From positions 1 through 8,107 of the forward strand of contig CAJAFD010000152.1 of the NCBI GenBank assembly GCA_903938935.1: a DNA stretch of 8,107 nt, in the 5' to 3' direction. The position numbers and the translations under genes were made by a program. The notes beneath the pieces were generated by a model. It did no database searches. It was not told the DNA's origin and saw only the letters and a program-made list of their open reading frames with translations. This stretch comes from an uncultured Opitutia bacterium. GTDB lineage: Bacteria; Verrucomicrobiota; Verrucomicrobiia; Opitutales; Opitutaceae. Below, piece after piece: positions 1-6,889 of this stretch (position 1 is its first letter; each line of letters starts with the position of its first letter).

Positions 1-370
1 ACGCAACGGGAACAGGATATGCAGCTACGGGCGGCAACGAAGCTTTCGACAAATCAAGCGTCCAACCACGAGCGATGCACTTTGTAATGGTGATTTTTTG
101 AGAAAAACCGGCTGCAATTACAGGGACATCAACCATCAGCGAGGGCAGCGTTAAAACCGCGCCATTTTGCTCGATCCGCATCGACTGTAGCTCCACGCGC
201 TCGAGGCCGACTGAAAAAGCGCCGAGCGTACCGCGCAATCCAGGTTGTGCAGCCATGGCCTTACGGGCCGCCCAGGTCTGCACGCCTGAATTAAACGTGA
301 GCCCCACGACCACGGACAGTGCCGTGACCAACACCCCAATGCTAAGTAGTAAAATACGAACCGGTTTCAT
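1..370 (-). CDS. Partial membrane-anchored protein with AsmA-like N-terminus (3' end outside window)
   Basis: An open frame runs from an ATG at 370-368 to the window edge without a stop, giving 123 complete codons. The protein starts MKPVRILLLSIGVLVTALSV: two basic residues are followed by one hydrophobic segment (about residues 5-24), as in an uncleaved signal anchor. The part beyond should therefore lie in the periplasm. It reads as alternating short beta-like stretches (GTLGAFSVGLERVELQSMRI, then LTLPSLMVDVPVIAA). This pattern of one N-terminal helix followed by repeating amphipathic strands is seen at the start of AsmA/TamB/DUF748-type envelope proteins, which are implicated in lipid transport or outer-membrane assembly. 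The resemblance is by style only, with no diagnostic motif, and the length is unknown. No purine-rich Shine-Dalgarno precedes the ATG; the leader reads TCCTCTTAATCGCGT. It lies 123 bp downstream of the outer-membrane factor gene on the same strand, so read-through from the efflux operon is possible but not shown. That it is a real gene is fairly secure; the family is tentative. Confidence 0.65.
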   Translation of the reverse strand, partial: MKPVRILLLSIGVLVTALSVVVGLTFNSGVQTWAARKAMAAQPGLRGTLGAFSVGLERVELQSMRIEQNGAVLTLPSLMVDVPVIAAGFSQKITITKCIARGWTLDLSKASLPPVAAYPVPVA

Positions 371-476
371 ACGCGATTAAGAGGACACAACACTCGATGT
401 AGAGTTGCAAGAGACGACACGGCTTCGACGCCCACGCCAAGTAAGCGTCAGCCCGTGAGAGCCGAAAACCAACGGG

Positions 477-491
477 CGCTCGGGCCGAGCG
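477..491 (-). terminator. Weak hairpin just after the outer-membrane factor stop codon
   Basis: CGCTC (477-481) and GAGCG (487-491) form a 5-bp GC-rich stem with a 5-nt loop, three bases past the TAA of the outer-membrane factor gene. On the minus strand it is followed by CCCGTTGGTTTT, so the T-run is short and displaced. It could weakly end the efflux operon or only stabilise the 3' end of the mRNA. The rest of the 371-493 gap holds nothing else I can support; a TTGCAA at 405-410 has no convincing -10 partner. Confidence 0.3.
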
Positions 492-493
492 GC

Positions 494-1813
494 TTAGTTG
501 ACGACGACCGCGTCGGGTTGCCCGATCGCTTTACGCACGCGGGCGACGGCGATGTTGTAGCTGTAGTAGGCTTGAATTTGATTCGTGCGGGCCGTCGTCA
601 GATCAACTTGGGATTGCAAGACGTCGAGTTGGGTGGCGGTGCCTGCGCTGTAACGGGCGTTAGCGAGACGCAGGCTTTCTTCGGCTTGAGCCACCACTTT
701 TTGCGAGGCGTCGGCCAGTTCGGTGGCCTCTTGTAACGACGAGAGCGCGCGACGCACTTCTACGTCGATGAGCAGGCTCGTCTCGCCGAGATTCAGGCGC
801 GCTTGTTCGAGCGCGGAACGGGCTTGGGCCACACGACCGCTGGTGGCAGCGCCGTCAAAAATATTCCATTGCGATTGGAGGCCGACCAGCCAGCCGTCGC
901 GTGAATCGCCAAATGAATCCGTTGCGCCTTTGCGCAATTGCCAGCCGCCGACGGCCGAGAGGCTCGGCTGACGATTGGCTTTGGCGGAGGTGATGGACTC
1001 CGTGCGAGCGTCGGCGAGCTTGGCGAGGCGAGCGAGCTCGGGCCGACCAGCTCGGGCGGCATCGAGCGCGGACTGCAACTCGTAGTTAACAGGCACAAAT
1101 TCGAGCGTGCCTTCAAAGACGGGAAGTTTGCGCAAGCTTTCCTGCGAGATGGTCGCGAACCCGAGCGCTTGGCGCAGGGCTTCGGCGGCGAGCCGGTAAG
1201 CATTGCGGGCGCTGATGAGAGGGACTTGAGCGTTAGCCAAGGCGACCTCGGCACGGAGTTTTTCAAAGGCCGAGACCGTACCCGCATCGAAACGATCTGT
1301 GACGTTTTTTAACTGTTGGCGCAGCAATTCGACGTTGGATTCTTGGACTTTGATTTTTTCGCGCGCGAGCAGGATGTCGTAAAATTTGATACGCACATCA
1401 AGCAGAGCTTCGTTAACGATGCCTTTGAGCTCGAGCAGGGCCGCCTCACGCGAGAGCTCGGAGCTTTTGATCGCGGCGCGCACGCCGCCGCCGGAATAGA
1501 GCGTTTGCGACGCGGTGAGACTGAGGGACCAATAGCGGTCGCTGGAGGGCAGGCTCTGGGAAATATCCTTCTCGTTGAGTTGGTAGGCGCCGTTAGCGGA
1601 GACGTTGGGGATGGAGCGAGCCTTCACTTCTACGATCACGCCCTCCTGCTGTTTGATACGTTCGCGGGCCTGACGAATGGTGAAATTATTATCGAGCGCG
1701 AAGCGCAGCGCCGTGGGCAAATCGAGCGTGTCTGGGACCTGCGGCGCAGCCGATTGAGCTAAGGCGCAGGCGGTAGCGGCAAAAAGAAAGGAGCAGAAAC
1801 GATAAGTTTTCAT
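494..1813 (-). CDS. TolC-like outer-membrane factor of an RND efflux pump
   Basis: This 439-residue protein is the outer-membrane channel of the tripartite pump; in the family a trimer forms a beta-barrel in the outer membrane and a long alpha-helical tunnel in the periplasm. A signal peptide is visible (MKTYRF then a hydrophobic core, likely cleavage after ALA at about residue 19). The family's internal duplication is clear: LYSGGGVRAAIKSS (105-118) is echoed by IFDGAATSGRVAQARS (318-333), and RFDAGTVSAFEKLRAEV (174-190) by RYSAGTATQLDVLQSQV (387-403). Long Ala/Gln/Leu/Arg-rich helices fill 111-215 and 325-430, as expected for OEP repeats, and the length is normal for the family. A Cys at 16 is poorly placed for a lipobox, so I read it as an ordinary signal peptide. 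It is the last gene of the cluster, starting 12 bp after the pump stop, and has no Shine-Dalgarno (leader TTTTATCTTGTT), which suggests translational coupling. Family assignment is firm; the substrate cannot be read. Confidence 0.95.
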   Translation of the reverse strand: MKTYRFCSFLFAATACALAQSAAPQVPDTLDLPTALRFALDNNFTIRQARERIKQQEGVIVEVKARSIPNVSANGAYQLNEKDISQSLPSSDRYWSLSLTASQTLYSGGGVRAAIKSSELSREAALLELKGIVNEALLDVRIKFYDILLAREKIKVQESNVELLRQQLKNVTDRFDAGTVSAFEKLRAEVALANAQVPLISARNAYRLAAEALRQALGFATISQESLRKLPVFEGTLEFVPVNYELQSALDAARAGRPELARLAKLADARTESITSAKANRQPSLSAVGGWQLRKGATDSFGDSRDGWLVGLQSQWNIFDGAATSGRVAQARSALEQARLNLGETSLLIDVEVRRALSSLQEATELADASQKVVAQAEESLRLANARYSAGTATQLDVLQSQVDLTTARTNQIQAYYSYNIAVARVRKAIGQPDAVVVN

Positions 1814-1825
1814 AACAAGATAAAA

Positions 1826-4800
1826 TTAGTGGGTGAGCGAGGCAGCGGTGACCGACGCAGCTGAAAGCTGGCGAAGCTTCGTCTGATCACGGGCGATGAG
1901 CATGTAAAATGCGGGCACAACGTAGAGGGTGAAAACAGTGCCGACAGCCATGCCAATCACAAGCACCCAGCCGATGCTATTGCGCGCGGCGGCACCTGGA
2001 CCTGTCACAAAGATCAACATGACATGGCCAAAAACAGTGGCCGCTGAGGTCATTAATACCGGACGGAGACGCGTCGCGGCCGCACGCCGGATGGCATCAC
2101 GTTTGGCGATGCCTTCTTCTTGGAGCGTGTTGGCGAACTCTACGATCAAGATCCCGTTTTTAGCGATCAAGCCGACCAACGTAATGAGCCCGATCTGCGA
2201 ATAAATGTTGAGTGATGTTTTCCAGAGAAAAATCGGCACGAGTGCTCCCACCAACGCGAGCGGTACAGAACCGAGCAAGATGATGAACGGATCGCGGAAA
2301 CTGTTAAATTGCGCGGCCAATACGAGAAAGATCAAGACGACTGCGAGTACCGCCGCCTTCCAAAGCGCGTTTCCTTCCATGCGCAATTGCCGAGACTGAC
2401 CACCGTAATCGATCGAGTAACCGGGCGGCAGAATCTCAGCGGCTTTTGCTTCGAGTTTCTTCAACGCCAAATCAATACTCGGACCGACGCCCGTGATTTT
2501 CACGGAGTTGAGTTGCTGAAAGCGGTTGAGTGAGCGGGGCTGCACCGTTGAGTTGAGCGAAGCGATGGAAGCCAAGGGGATCAATTGTCCGCCCGGTCCG
2601 CGCACGTGGTAATCGAGGAGTTGATCGGCGTTGAGGCGTTGACCGCGCTCGACCTGAGGAATGACGCGATAACTGCGGCCATCGTTGACGAAGCGGTTAA
2701 CATAACCGCCACCCAGCATCGAACCTAGATCGCGGGCCACATCACTAAGATTGAGGCCCATCGAAGCGACTTTGTCTTTGTCGATCTGCACTTCGACCTG
2801 CGGCAGATCGAATTTCAAATCGCTATCGGCGAAGTAAAACGTGGGCGCACCACCGGCCGCGTTGGCCTCGGTGTTGGCGTAAATCACCAGTTGGGTTGCG
2901 TAGTCCATCATCTCGCGGTGATCAGCCGTCGAGCGAATCACTAGCTCGATCGGGAACTGACCACCCGACGGCAACGGTTCCGGCGTCGTCACGATGACGT
3001 TGAGTCCCGCGACCGTTGCCGCCGGGCCTTGCAGCGCCTCTTGGATTTCAATGGAGGAACGCTTACGCTCGGACCATGGCTTTAAAATCACACCTGAAAA
3101 ACCAAAGGTTGAGCCAGTGAGTTGAAAGGAATTTTCGTACTCGGGAATGCTCGTGAACATTTTCTGCACCTGCTCGGCGAACATCACGTTCTGATCAATC
3201 GTAGAGGTGGGCGAAGGCTGAAGAATGCTAAACACCACACCTTGATCCTCTTTCGGCGCGAGTTCGCGCTGCGCAAACATGAAGAACGGCACGAGTAGCA
3301 ACGTGAGTAAAACCGCCCCCGTGATAGTCACAGGCACCCAACCGAGACTGGCGCCGATGATGCGTTCATAACGATCACGCACTCGGTCGAAAATACGATT
3401 AATCCGGCCGCTCAGTCCGGCTTCTTCGTGGTCATGATCCTTGAGCAAGTAAGCACTCATCATCGGCGAAAGCGTGAGCGCCACAAAACCAGAAACCGCG
3501 ACCGCTCCGGCGAGAGTCATCGCAAATTCGCGAAACAACGCACCCGTGAGTCCGCCTTGAAACGCAATGGGCGCATAAACGGCTGAGAGCGTAATCGTCA
3601 TCGAGATCACCGGGCCCACGAGTTCGCGCGCACCGAGAATGGCGGCCTCGACCGGCACTTTACCTTCGCGGATATGGCGCTCGATATTTTCGACCACCAC
3701 GATGGCGTCGTCGACCACGATACCGACGGCGAGGACGATCGCTAGGAGAGTCAGCAGGTTGATCGTGAACCCAAAGGCGAGCATGAGCACCATCGCACCG
3801 ACCAGCGAAAGCGGCATCGCCACAATCGGAATCAGCACCGAACGCAACGAGCCCATGAAGAGGAAAATTACGAGCATCACGATGACGAGCGTCTCGATCA
3901 ACGTGCGTAAAATTTCCGTGAGCGCATCGTCGATGTATTTCGTGGCGTCGTAGGCGATTTTAACTTTTAGCCCGGCGGGTAAGGCGCGCTCGATTTCGGG
4001 CATCGTCGCTCGGACGCGCTTAATGACTTCGACCGTGCTTTCCGTGGGGAGCACCCAGATGCCCATAAACGTCGCCGTCTGTCCGCCGAAGCGCACTTCA
4101 GTGTTATAATCTTCAGCTCCGAGCACGACCTCAGCGACGTCGGAAAGACGAATGATGGTGCCGTTGCGTTGGGCGACGACGAGTTTTTTGAATTCGTCCA
4201 CGCTCTTCAAATCCGTGTTGGCCACCAGGCTCACGCTGAGCATGGAGCCTTTCGTAGCCCCGACGGCCGCGAGGGCATTATTGGATTGGAGCGCGAGACG
4301 CACCTCGGCAGGACTGATGCCGCGAGCGGCGAGTTGATCCGGCTTCAGCCAGATTCGCATCGCAAATACGCGTCCCCCGAGCACATCGGCGCGTTGCACG
4401 CCTTTCACAGAGGAAAGTCGCGGCTGCACCATGCGATTCAGGTAATCGGTGATCTGATTTTGATCGAGGGTGTCGGAGTAAAAACTCAGATAGGCGGAAG
4501 CGAACTGGCTGTCGGAAGTCTCGACGTTGATCGTCGGTGTCTCGGATTCCGGCGGCAGTTCATTACGCACCTGATCGATCTTGGAGCTGATTTGAGCGAG
4601 CGCGGCATTGGTGTCGTAGTTGAGACGCAGATACACCTTGATCGTGCTGATGCCGGCGCCGCTGGTGGATTCGATATAATCGATGCCGTCAGCACTGGAG
4701 ATAACGCGTTCCAGCTGCGTGGTAATATAGCCTCGCACGGTATCCGCGCTAGCCCCGAAATAGATGGTCGTGACGTTCACGACGGCACTATCACTGCGCG

Positions 4801-4921
4801 GATACTGACGCGTGTTGAGTTTGGTGTAGGCCACCAAGCCGACCACCAGAATGACGATGTTCACCACGAGCGCGATGACGGGCTTGCGGATGAACAGGTC
4901 GGTAAAACTTTTATTTATCAT
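1826..4921 (-). CDS. Inner-membrane RND efflux pump, HAE1 (AcrB/MexB-like) family
   Basis: This 1031-residue proton/drug antiporter is the motor of the tripartite system and is full length for the HAE1 family (AcrB is 1049). The fold is seen in order: TM1 (about 12-32), a large periplasmic porter/docking region (33-335), TM2-TM6 (337-490), a cytoplasmic link with DHDHEE (495-500), TM7 (530-550), a second periplasmic region (551-852) and TM8-TM12 (856-1010). Proton-relay residues are present: the Asp pair D404-D405 in VGIVVDDAIVVVEN matches AcrB D407/D408, K921 in LVGLIAKNGILIVEFAN matches AcrB K940, and the Arg of RLRPVLMTS (951-959) is kept. The N-terminus FIRKPVIALVV is the classic F-x-R-(R/K)-P start. 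No frameshift or lost motif is evident, so it should be functional. The start is supported by GAGGG 8 nt upstream and sits 29 bp after the adaptor stop. Hydrophobic or amphiphilic multidrug substrates are typical of HAE1, but specificity cannot be read here. Confidence 0.98.
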   Translation of the reverse strand: MINKSFTDLFIRKPVIALVVNIVILVVGLVAYTKLNTRQYPRSDSAVVNVTTIYFGASADTVRGYITTQLERVISSADGIDYIESTSGAGISTIKVYLRLNYDTNAALAQISSKIDQVRNELPPESETPTINVETSDSQFASAYLSFYSDTLDQNQITDYLNRMVQPRLSSVKGVQRADVLGGRVFAMRIWLKPDQLAARGISPAEVRLALQSNNALAAVGATKGSMLSVSLVANTDLKSVDEFKKLVVAQRNGTIIRLSDVAEVVLGAEDYNTEVRFGGQTATFMGIWVLPTESTVEVIKRVRATMPEIERALPAGLKVKIAYDATKYIDDALTEILRTLIETLVIVMLVIFLFMGSLRSVLIPIVAMPLSLVGAMVLMLAFGFTINLLTLLAIVLAVGIVVDDAIVVVENIERHIREGKVPVEAAILGARELVGPVISMTITLSAVYAPIAFQGGLTGALFREFAMTLAGAVAVSGFVALTLSPMMSAYLLKDHDHEEAGLSGRINRIFDRVRDRYERIIGASLGWVPVTITGAVLLTLLLVPFFMFAQRELAPKEDQGVVFSILQPSPTSTIDQNVMFAEQVQKMFTSIPEYENSFQLTGSTFGFSGVILKPWSERKRSSIEIQEALQGPAATVAGLNVIVTTPEPLPSGGQFPIELVIRSTADHREMMDYATQLVIYANTEANAAGGAPTFYFADSDLKFDLPQVEVQIDKDKVASMGLNLSDVARDLGSMLGGGYVNRFVNDGRSYRVIPQVERGQRLNADQLLDYHVRGPGGQLIPLASIASLNSTVQPRSLNRFQQLNSVKITGVGPSIDLALKKLEAKAAEILPPGYSIDYGGQSRQLRMEGNALWKAAVLAVVLIFLVLAAQFNSFRDPFIILLGSVPLALVGALVPIFLWKTSLNIYSQIGLITLVGLIAKNGILIVEFANTLQEEGIAKRDAIRRAAATRLRPVLMTSAATVFGHVMLIFVTGPGAAARNSIGWVLVIGMAVGTVFTLYVVPAFYMLIARDQTKLRQLSAASVTAASLTH

Positions 4922-4929
4922 GGCGAGAG

Positions 4930-4934
4930 CCCTC
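4930..4934 (-). promoter_or_regulatory. Shine-Dalgarno of the RND pump gene
   Basis: On the minus strand GAGGG lies 8 nt before the ATG at 4921-4919, a normal spacing. It is the only clear Shine-Dalgarno-like site among the five gene starts visible in the window, and it supports the chosen start of the pump gene. Confidence 0.5.
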
Positions 4935-4950
4935 GGCGACGTTGGCGCGA

Positions 4951-6069
4951 TCAGGTATTGTTGGGCTTAGGCGATGAGCTGGAGGAAGGCAGGGCGGCAT
5001 TATTGATCTGCACCGCCGCTCCGTTACGTAATTTAAAAATACCGGCCGTGGCAACGACTTCGCCCGGTTTCACGCCGTCGGTGATGGCGACAAGGTCACC
5101 CCGCGTGGCGCCGAGTCGCACGATCTGCTGACGCACGCCGAGATAGTCTTTACCAGCGGCGTCTTTCATCTGCTCGACGATAAAAACGGAATTGCCGTAA
5201 GGTGCATAGGCGATCGCGGTCGCGGGCAACACCACTTGGGGCGCGCCCATGGGCAGCTCGATGGCCACTTGGGCAAACATACCGGCGCGCAATTTTTCCT
5301 GCGGATTGGCGATCAGCGCCTGCACCGAAATGTTCCGCGTGCTGGCGTCGACTTCGGAGTTAATCGCGGCGATGGCGCCAGGAAACGGCGTCGCATAGGC
5401 ATCGACGGTTAACGCCACGTTTTGACCGACGTTGAGCTCGGAGAGGTGACGCTGCGGGACATTGAAATTCACATAAATGGGGTCGAGTTTCTGCAACGGC
5501 ACCAACGCTCGACCGCGCGCCACGAACTGACCGACGTTTACCAGCCGAATGCCGAGGCGACCGTCGAAAGGCGCGCGAACTTGCTTGCGCTGGATCGTAG
5601 CGCGAAGAGCCGCGACATCGGCCGTGATCTGATCGAGTTGAGCGGTGGCGGCATCGAGTTCGGCTTTGCTGATGCTATTTTTGGCCGAGAGCTCGGTGGC
5701 CCGTTCAAGTTGCAATTTAGCGAGAGTCGCCCGCGCTTCACTAGAGGTGAGTTGAGCCACTTCGACGCTGGTATCCAGCTCGAAGAGGATGTCGCCGCTT
5801 TTGACGGTGGCGCCGTTTTCCACGGCGATCTTGGAGATCACGCCATCCGCATCGGCTGAAACGGTGAGTCCCTGCACGGGCGCAAGCGTGCCGATGGCGT
5901 TCAACACGGGTTGCCAGGCGACCGCTTTGGCTTCGTAGGTCGTGATCGCGCTCGGTGGCTGCGCGTGCGAAATCGAGGACATTTCCTTGATTTGGGCAAC
6001 TTTGACCACGCCAAGCACGACGACGACGACGGCAAAACCGGCGAATGCGATGAGGAATTTCTTGAACAT
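4951..6069 (-). CDS. RND efflux periplasmic adaptor (membrane fusion protein, HlyD/AcrA-like)
   Basis: This 372-residue adaptor links the inner-membrane pump to the outer-membrane channel. An N-terminal hydrophobic segment (about 5-24, after MFKK) has no lipobox Cys, so it is probably held by an uncleaved anchor rather than by a lipid. Domains follow in family order. The first lipoyl half is at about 65-100 (SADADGVISKIAVENGATVKSG). An alpha-helical hairpin (102-162) contains AKNSISKAELDAA. The second lipoyl half (164-190) has VRAPFDGRLGIRLVNVGQFV. The beta-barrel (about 194-275) starts DPIYVNFNVPQ and ends LRAGMFAQVAIELP. The membrane-proximal domain (276-352) closes with a short Ser/Pro/Asn tail (SSSSSPKPNNT). 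Length and order match MexH/AcrA-type adaptors. It starts 36 bp after the regulator stop and ends 29 bp before the pump. Its leader is AT-rich and carries CCCTCCTTC just before the ATG instead of a Shine-Dalgarno. Confidence 0.96.
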   Translation of the reverse strand: MFKKFLIAFAGFAVVVVVLGVVKVAQIKEMSSISHAQPPSAITTYEAKAVAWQPVLNAIGTLAPVQGLTVSADADGVISKIAVENGATVKSGDILFELDTSVEVAQLTSSEARATLAKLQLERATELSAKNSISKAELDAATAQLDQITADVAALRATIQRKQVRAPFDGRLGIRLVNVGQFVARGRALVPLQKLDPIYVNFNVPQRHLSELNVGQNVALTVDAYATPFPGAIAAINSEVDASTRNISVQALIANPQEKLRAGMFAQVAIELPMGAPQVVLPATAIAYAPYGNSVFIVEQMKDAAGKDYLGVRQQIVRLGATRGDLVAITDGVKPGEVVATAGIFKLRNGAAVQINNAALPSSSSSPKPNNT

Positions 6070-6105
6070 AGAAGGAGGGTTAAAAAATAATTTTAAGAGT
6101 AAAGT

Positions 6106-6690
6106 TCACGATTTCGCTGACAGCGCCGGAGGCGTCGAGGTCAGCTCGCTGGCCGATTGCAAAATTTTCGTCAGCAACGAGACGAGCGTCTTGCGCTCTG
6201 TTTCTGAGAGCGGGGCCATCAAGCGCGCCATAATCCGAAAATGCGCCGGCAACAACGCCGCCACAAAATCCTCGGCCTTCGGGGTCAACCGCACCGACAT
6301 CATGCGGCGATCATCGGGATCGGGCTCGCGTCGCACCAAACCGTCGCGTTCCAACGTGTCGATCAATCCGGTCATCGTTGCCCGCGTCACCCCAGCTGCA
6401 TCCGCCAACTCGGCCGGCGTCCGCGGGCCCGCCGGGCGACAGGGCTCGACGGCCTCACCTGCGCTCGTGCGTCGCTGCGTGGAATTCCACAGCAACATCA
6501 GCACGCTAAAACGCCCCTGAGAAATCGTGTGCTCCGCCAAATTCCGCTCGGTCACGGAAAACACCTCGTCACCCGCACGCAACAAATGGAGATACGCCTC
6601 ACAAGCCGAGGGATCCAACTCCGGAAATACCTTCGCGCCTTCGAGCAAACACTCGTAGCGCGGCAGATCTTTGAGGAGGAGAAGGGGCAT
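6106..6690 (-). CDS. MarR-family transcriptional regulator, probable repressor of the efflux operon
   Basis: This 194-residue winged helix-turn-helix protein is the first gene of the cluster. The DNA-binding region is clear: TPAELADAAGVTRATMTGLI (91-110) is the HTH with its recognition helix, and LVRREPDPDDRRMMSVRLT (118-136) is the beta wing with the hallmark D-x-R-R. Flanking helices (about 28-69 and 139-178) should form the dimer interface. It is longer than the usual 140-150 residues for two reasons: an N-terminal extension (MPLLLLKDLPRYECLLEGAK), and roughly 17 extra residues between helix 2 and the HTH (about 70-90, Arg/Pro/Gly-rich with Cys83). Cys14 and Cys30 are the other cysteines. 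The start is the only ATG after an in-frame TAG at the upstream operator; no Shine-Dalgarno is seen, and the first codons are pyrimidine-rich. MarR proteins next to efflux genes usually repress them and themselves and release DNA on ligand binding or oxidation. The operator candidate at 6725-6742 fits that role, which remains inferred. Confidence 0.94.
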   Translation of the reverse strand: MPLLLLKDLPRYECLLEGAKVFPELDPSACEAYLHLLRAGDEVFSVTERNLAEHTISQGRFSVLMLLWNSTQRRTSAGEAVEPCRPAGPRTPAELADAAGVTRATMTGLIDTLERDGLVRREPDPDDRRMMSVRLTPKAEDFVAALLPAHFRIMARLMAPLSETERKTLVSLLTKILQSASELTSTPPALSAKS

Positions 6691-6700
6691 GGCTGAAGTC

Positions 6701-6719
6701 GTCAGGAAATAGTCAGGAA
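6701..6719. repeat. Direct repeat GTCAGGAA x2 in the marR leader
   Basis: GTCAGGAA occurs at 6701-6708 and again at 6712-6719, an 11-bp period (about one helical turn), between the operator candidate and the regulator start codon. It could be a second protein-binding site or a small duplication. No function can be assigned. Confidence 0.45.
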
Positions 6720-6722
6720 GCA

Positions 6723-6751
6723 GATAGTTAGGCGGCTAACTAAAAAAGCAA
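6723..6751 (-). promoter_or_regulatory. Tentative promoter of the marR-efflux operon
   Basis: On the minus strand TTGCTT (6751-6746) is a fair -35 match. A 17-bp spacer leads to ACTATC (6728-6723), a poor -10. The arrangement would put the palindrome inside the spacer, where a bound repressor blocks polymerase. An alternative -10-like TTTAAT lies at 6775-6770 but has no good -35. The true start point cannot be decided by eye. A promoter somewhere in this AT-rich stretch is likely because a strong terminator lies just upstream. Confidence 0.3.
6725..6742. promoter_or_regulatory. Candidate MarR operator, TAGTTAG-N4-CTAACTA
   Basis: TAGTTAG (6725-6731) and CTAACTA (6736-6742) are perfect 7-bp inverted repeats around a GCGG spacer, 34 bp before the regulator start codon. 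The 18-bp length, AT-rich arms and TTAG/CTAA half-sites are typical of MarR dimer operators. No copy was noticed before the adaptor gene or elsewhere in the window, which fits one regulated promoter driving all four genes. The palindrome is directly visible; its binding by this protein is inferred. Confidence 0.6.
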
Positions 6752-6806
6752 ACGTTTCGATATGAAAATATTAAACCAACCAAAAGGACTCCCCTAGCAC
6801 GAGGGA

Positions 6807-6820
6807 CGCGACGTATCGCG
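6807..6820. repeat. Short inverted repeat CGCGA-CGTA-TCGCG
   Basis: Perfect 5-bp arms around a 4-bp spacer lie between the transketolase terminator and the marR promoter region. It is short enough to be chance in GC-rich DNA. It could be a small hairpin or a site for another regulator. Confidence 0.3.
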
Positions 6821-6836
6821 CGACCGCACAAAGAAG

Positions 6837-6866
6837 AAAAAAGCCCGCCCCAATAGAGGCGGGCTT
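6837..6866 (-). terminator. Strong intrinsic terminator of the transketolase gene
   Basis: On the minus strand AAGCCCGCC (6866-6858) and GGCGGGCTT (6849-6841) form a perfect 9-bp stem with an 8-nt loop (TCTATTGG). The stem runs into six T residues (6842-6837) and then CTTCTTT. It begins 23 bp after the transketolase stop codon, an ideal position. It should insulate the regulator-efflux operon from upstream transcription. Confidence 0.92.
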
Positions 6867-6889
6867 CGAGAATTCGGACGTCGTTGAGT

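Noticed and set aside
151..339. 62-codon minus-strand frame
   Set aside because: It lies out of frame within the AsmA-like partial gene, which has a better start and a coherent signal anchor.
1316..1762. Plus-strand frame opposite the outer-membrane factor (with others at 455-736 and 938-1312)
   Set aside because: These are shadows of the TolC-like gene, whose duplicated OEP repeats confirm the minus-strand frame.
4169..5131. 320-codon plus-strand open frame across the pump-adaptor junction
   Set aside because: It overlaps two well-supported minus-strand genes and their start/stop regions, has no family motif, and has the His/Arg/Gly-rich look of an antisense shadow.
5942..6520. 192-codon plus-strand frame spanning the adaptor start and marR
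   Set aside because: It runs antisense through two recognised genes and the gap between them. Its Ser/Thr/Arg-rich translation shows no domain. GAAGGAGGG at 6071-6079 looks like a Shine-Dalgarno on this strand but has no suitable start codon with a credible protein after it.
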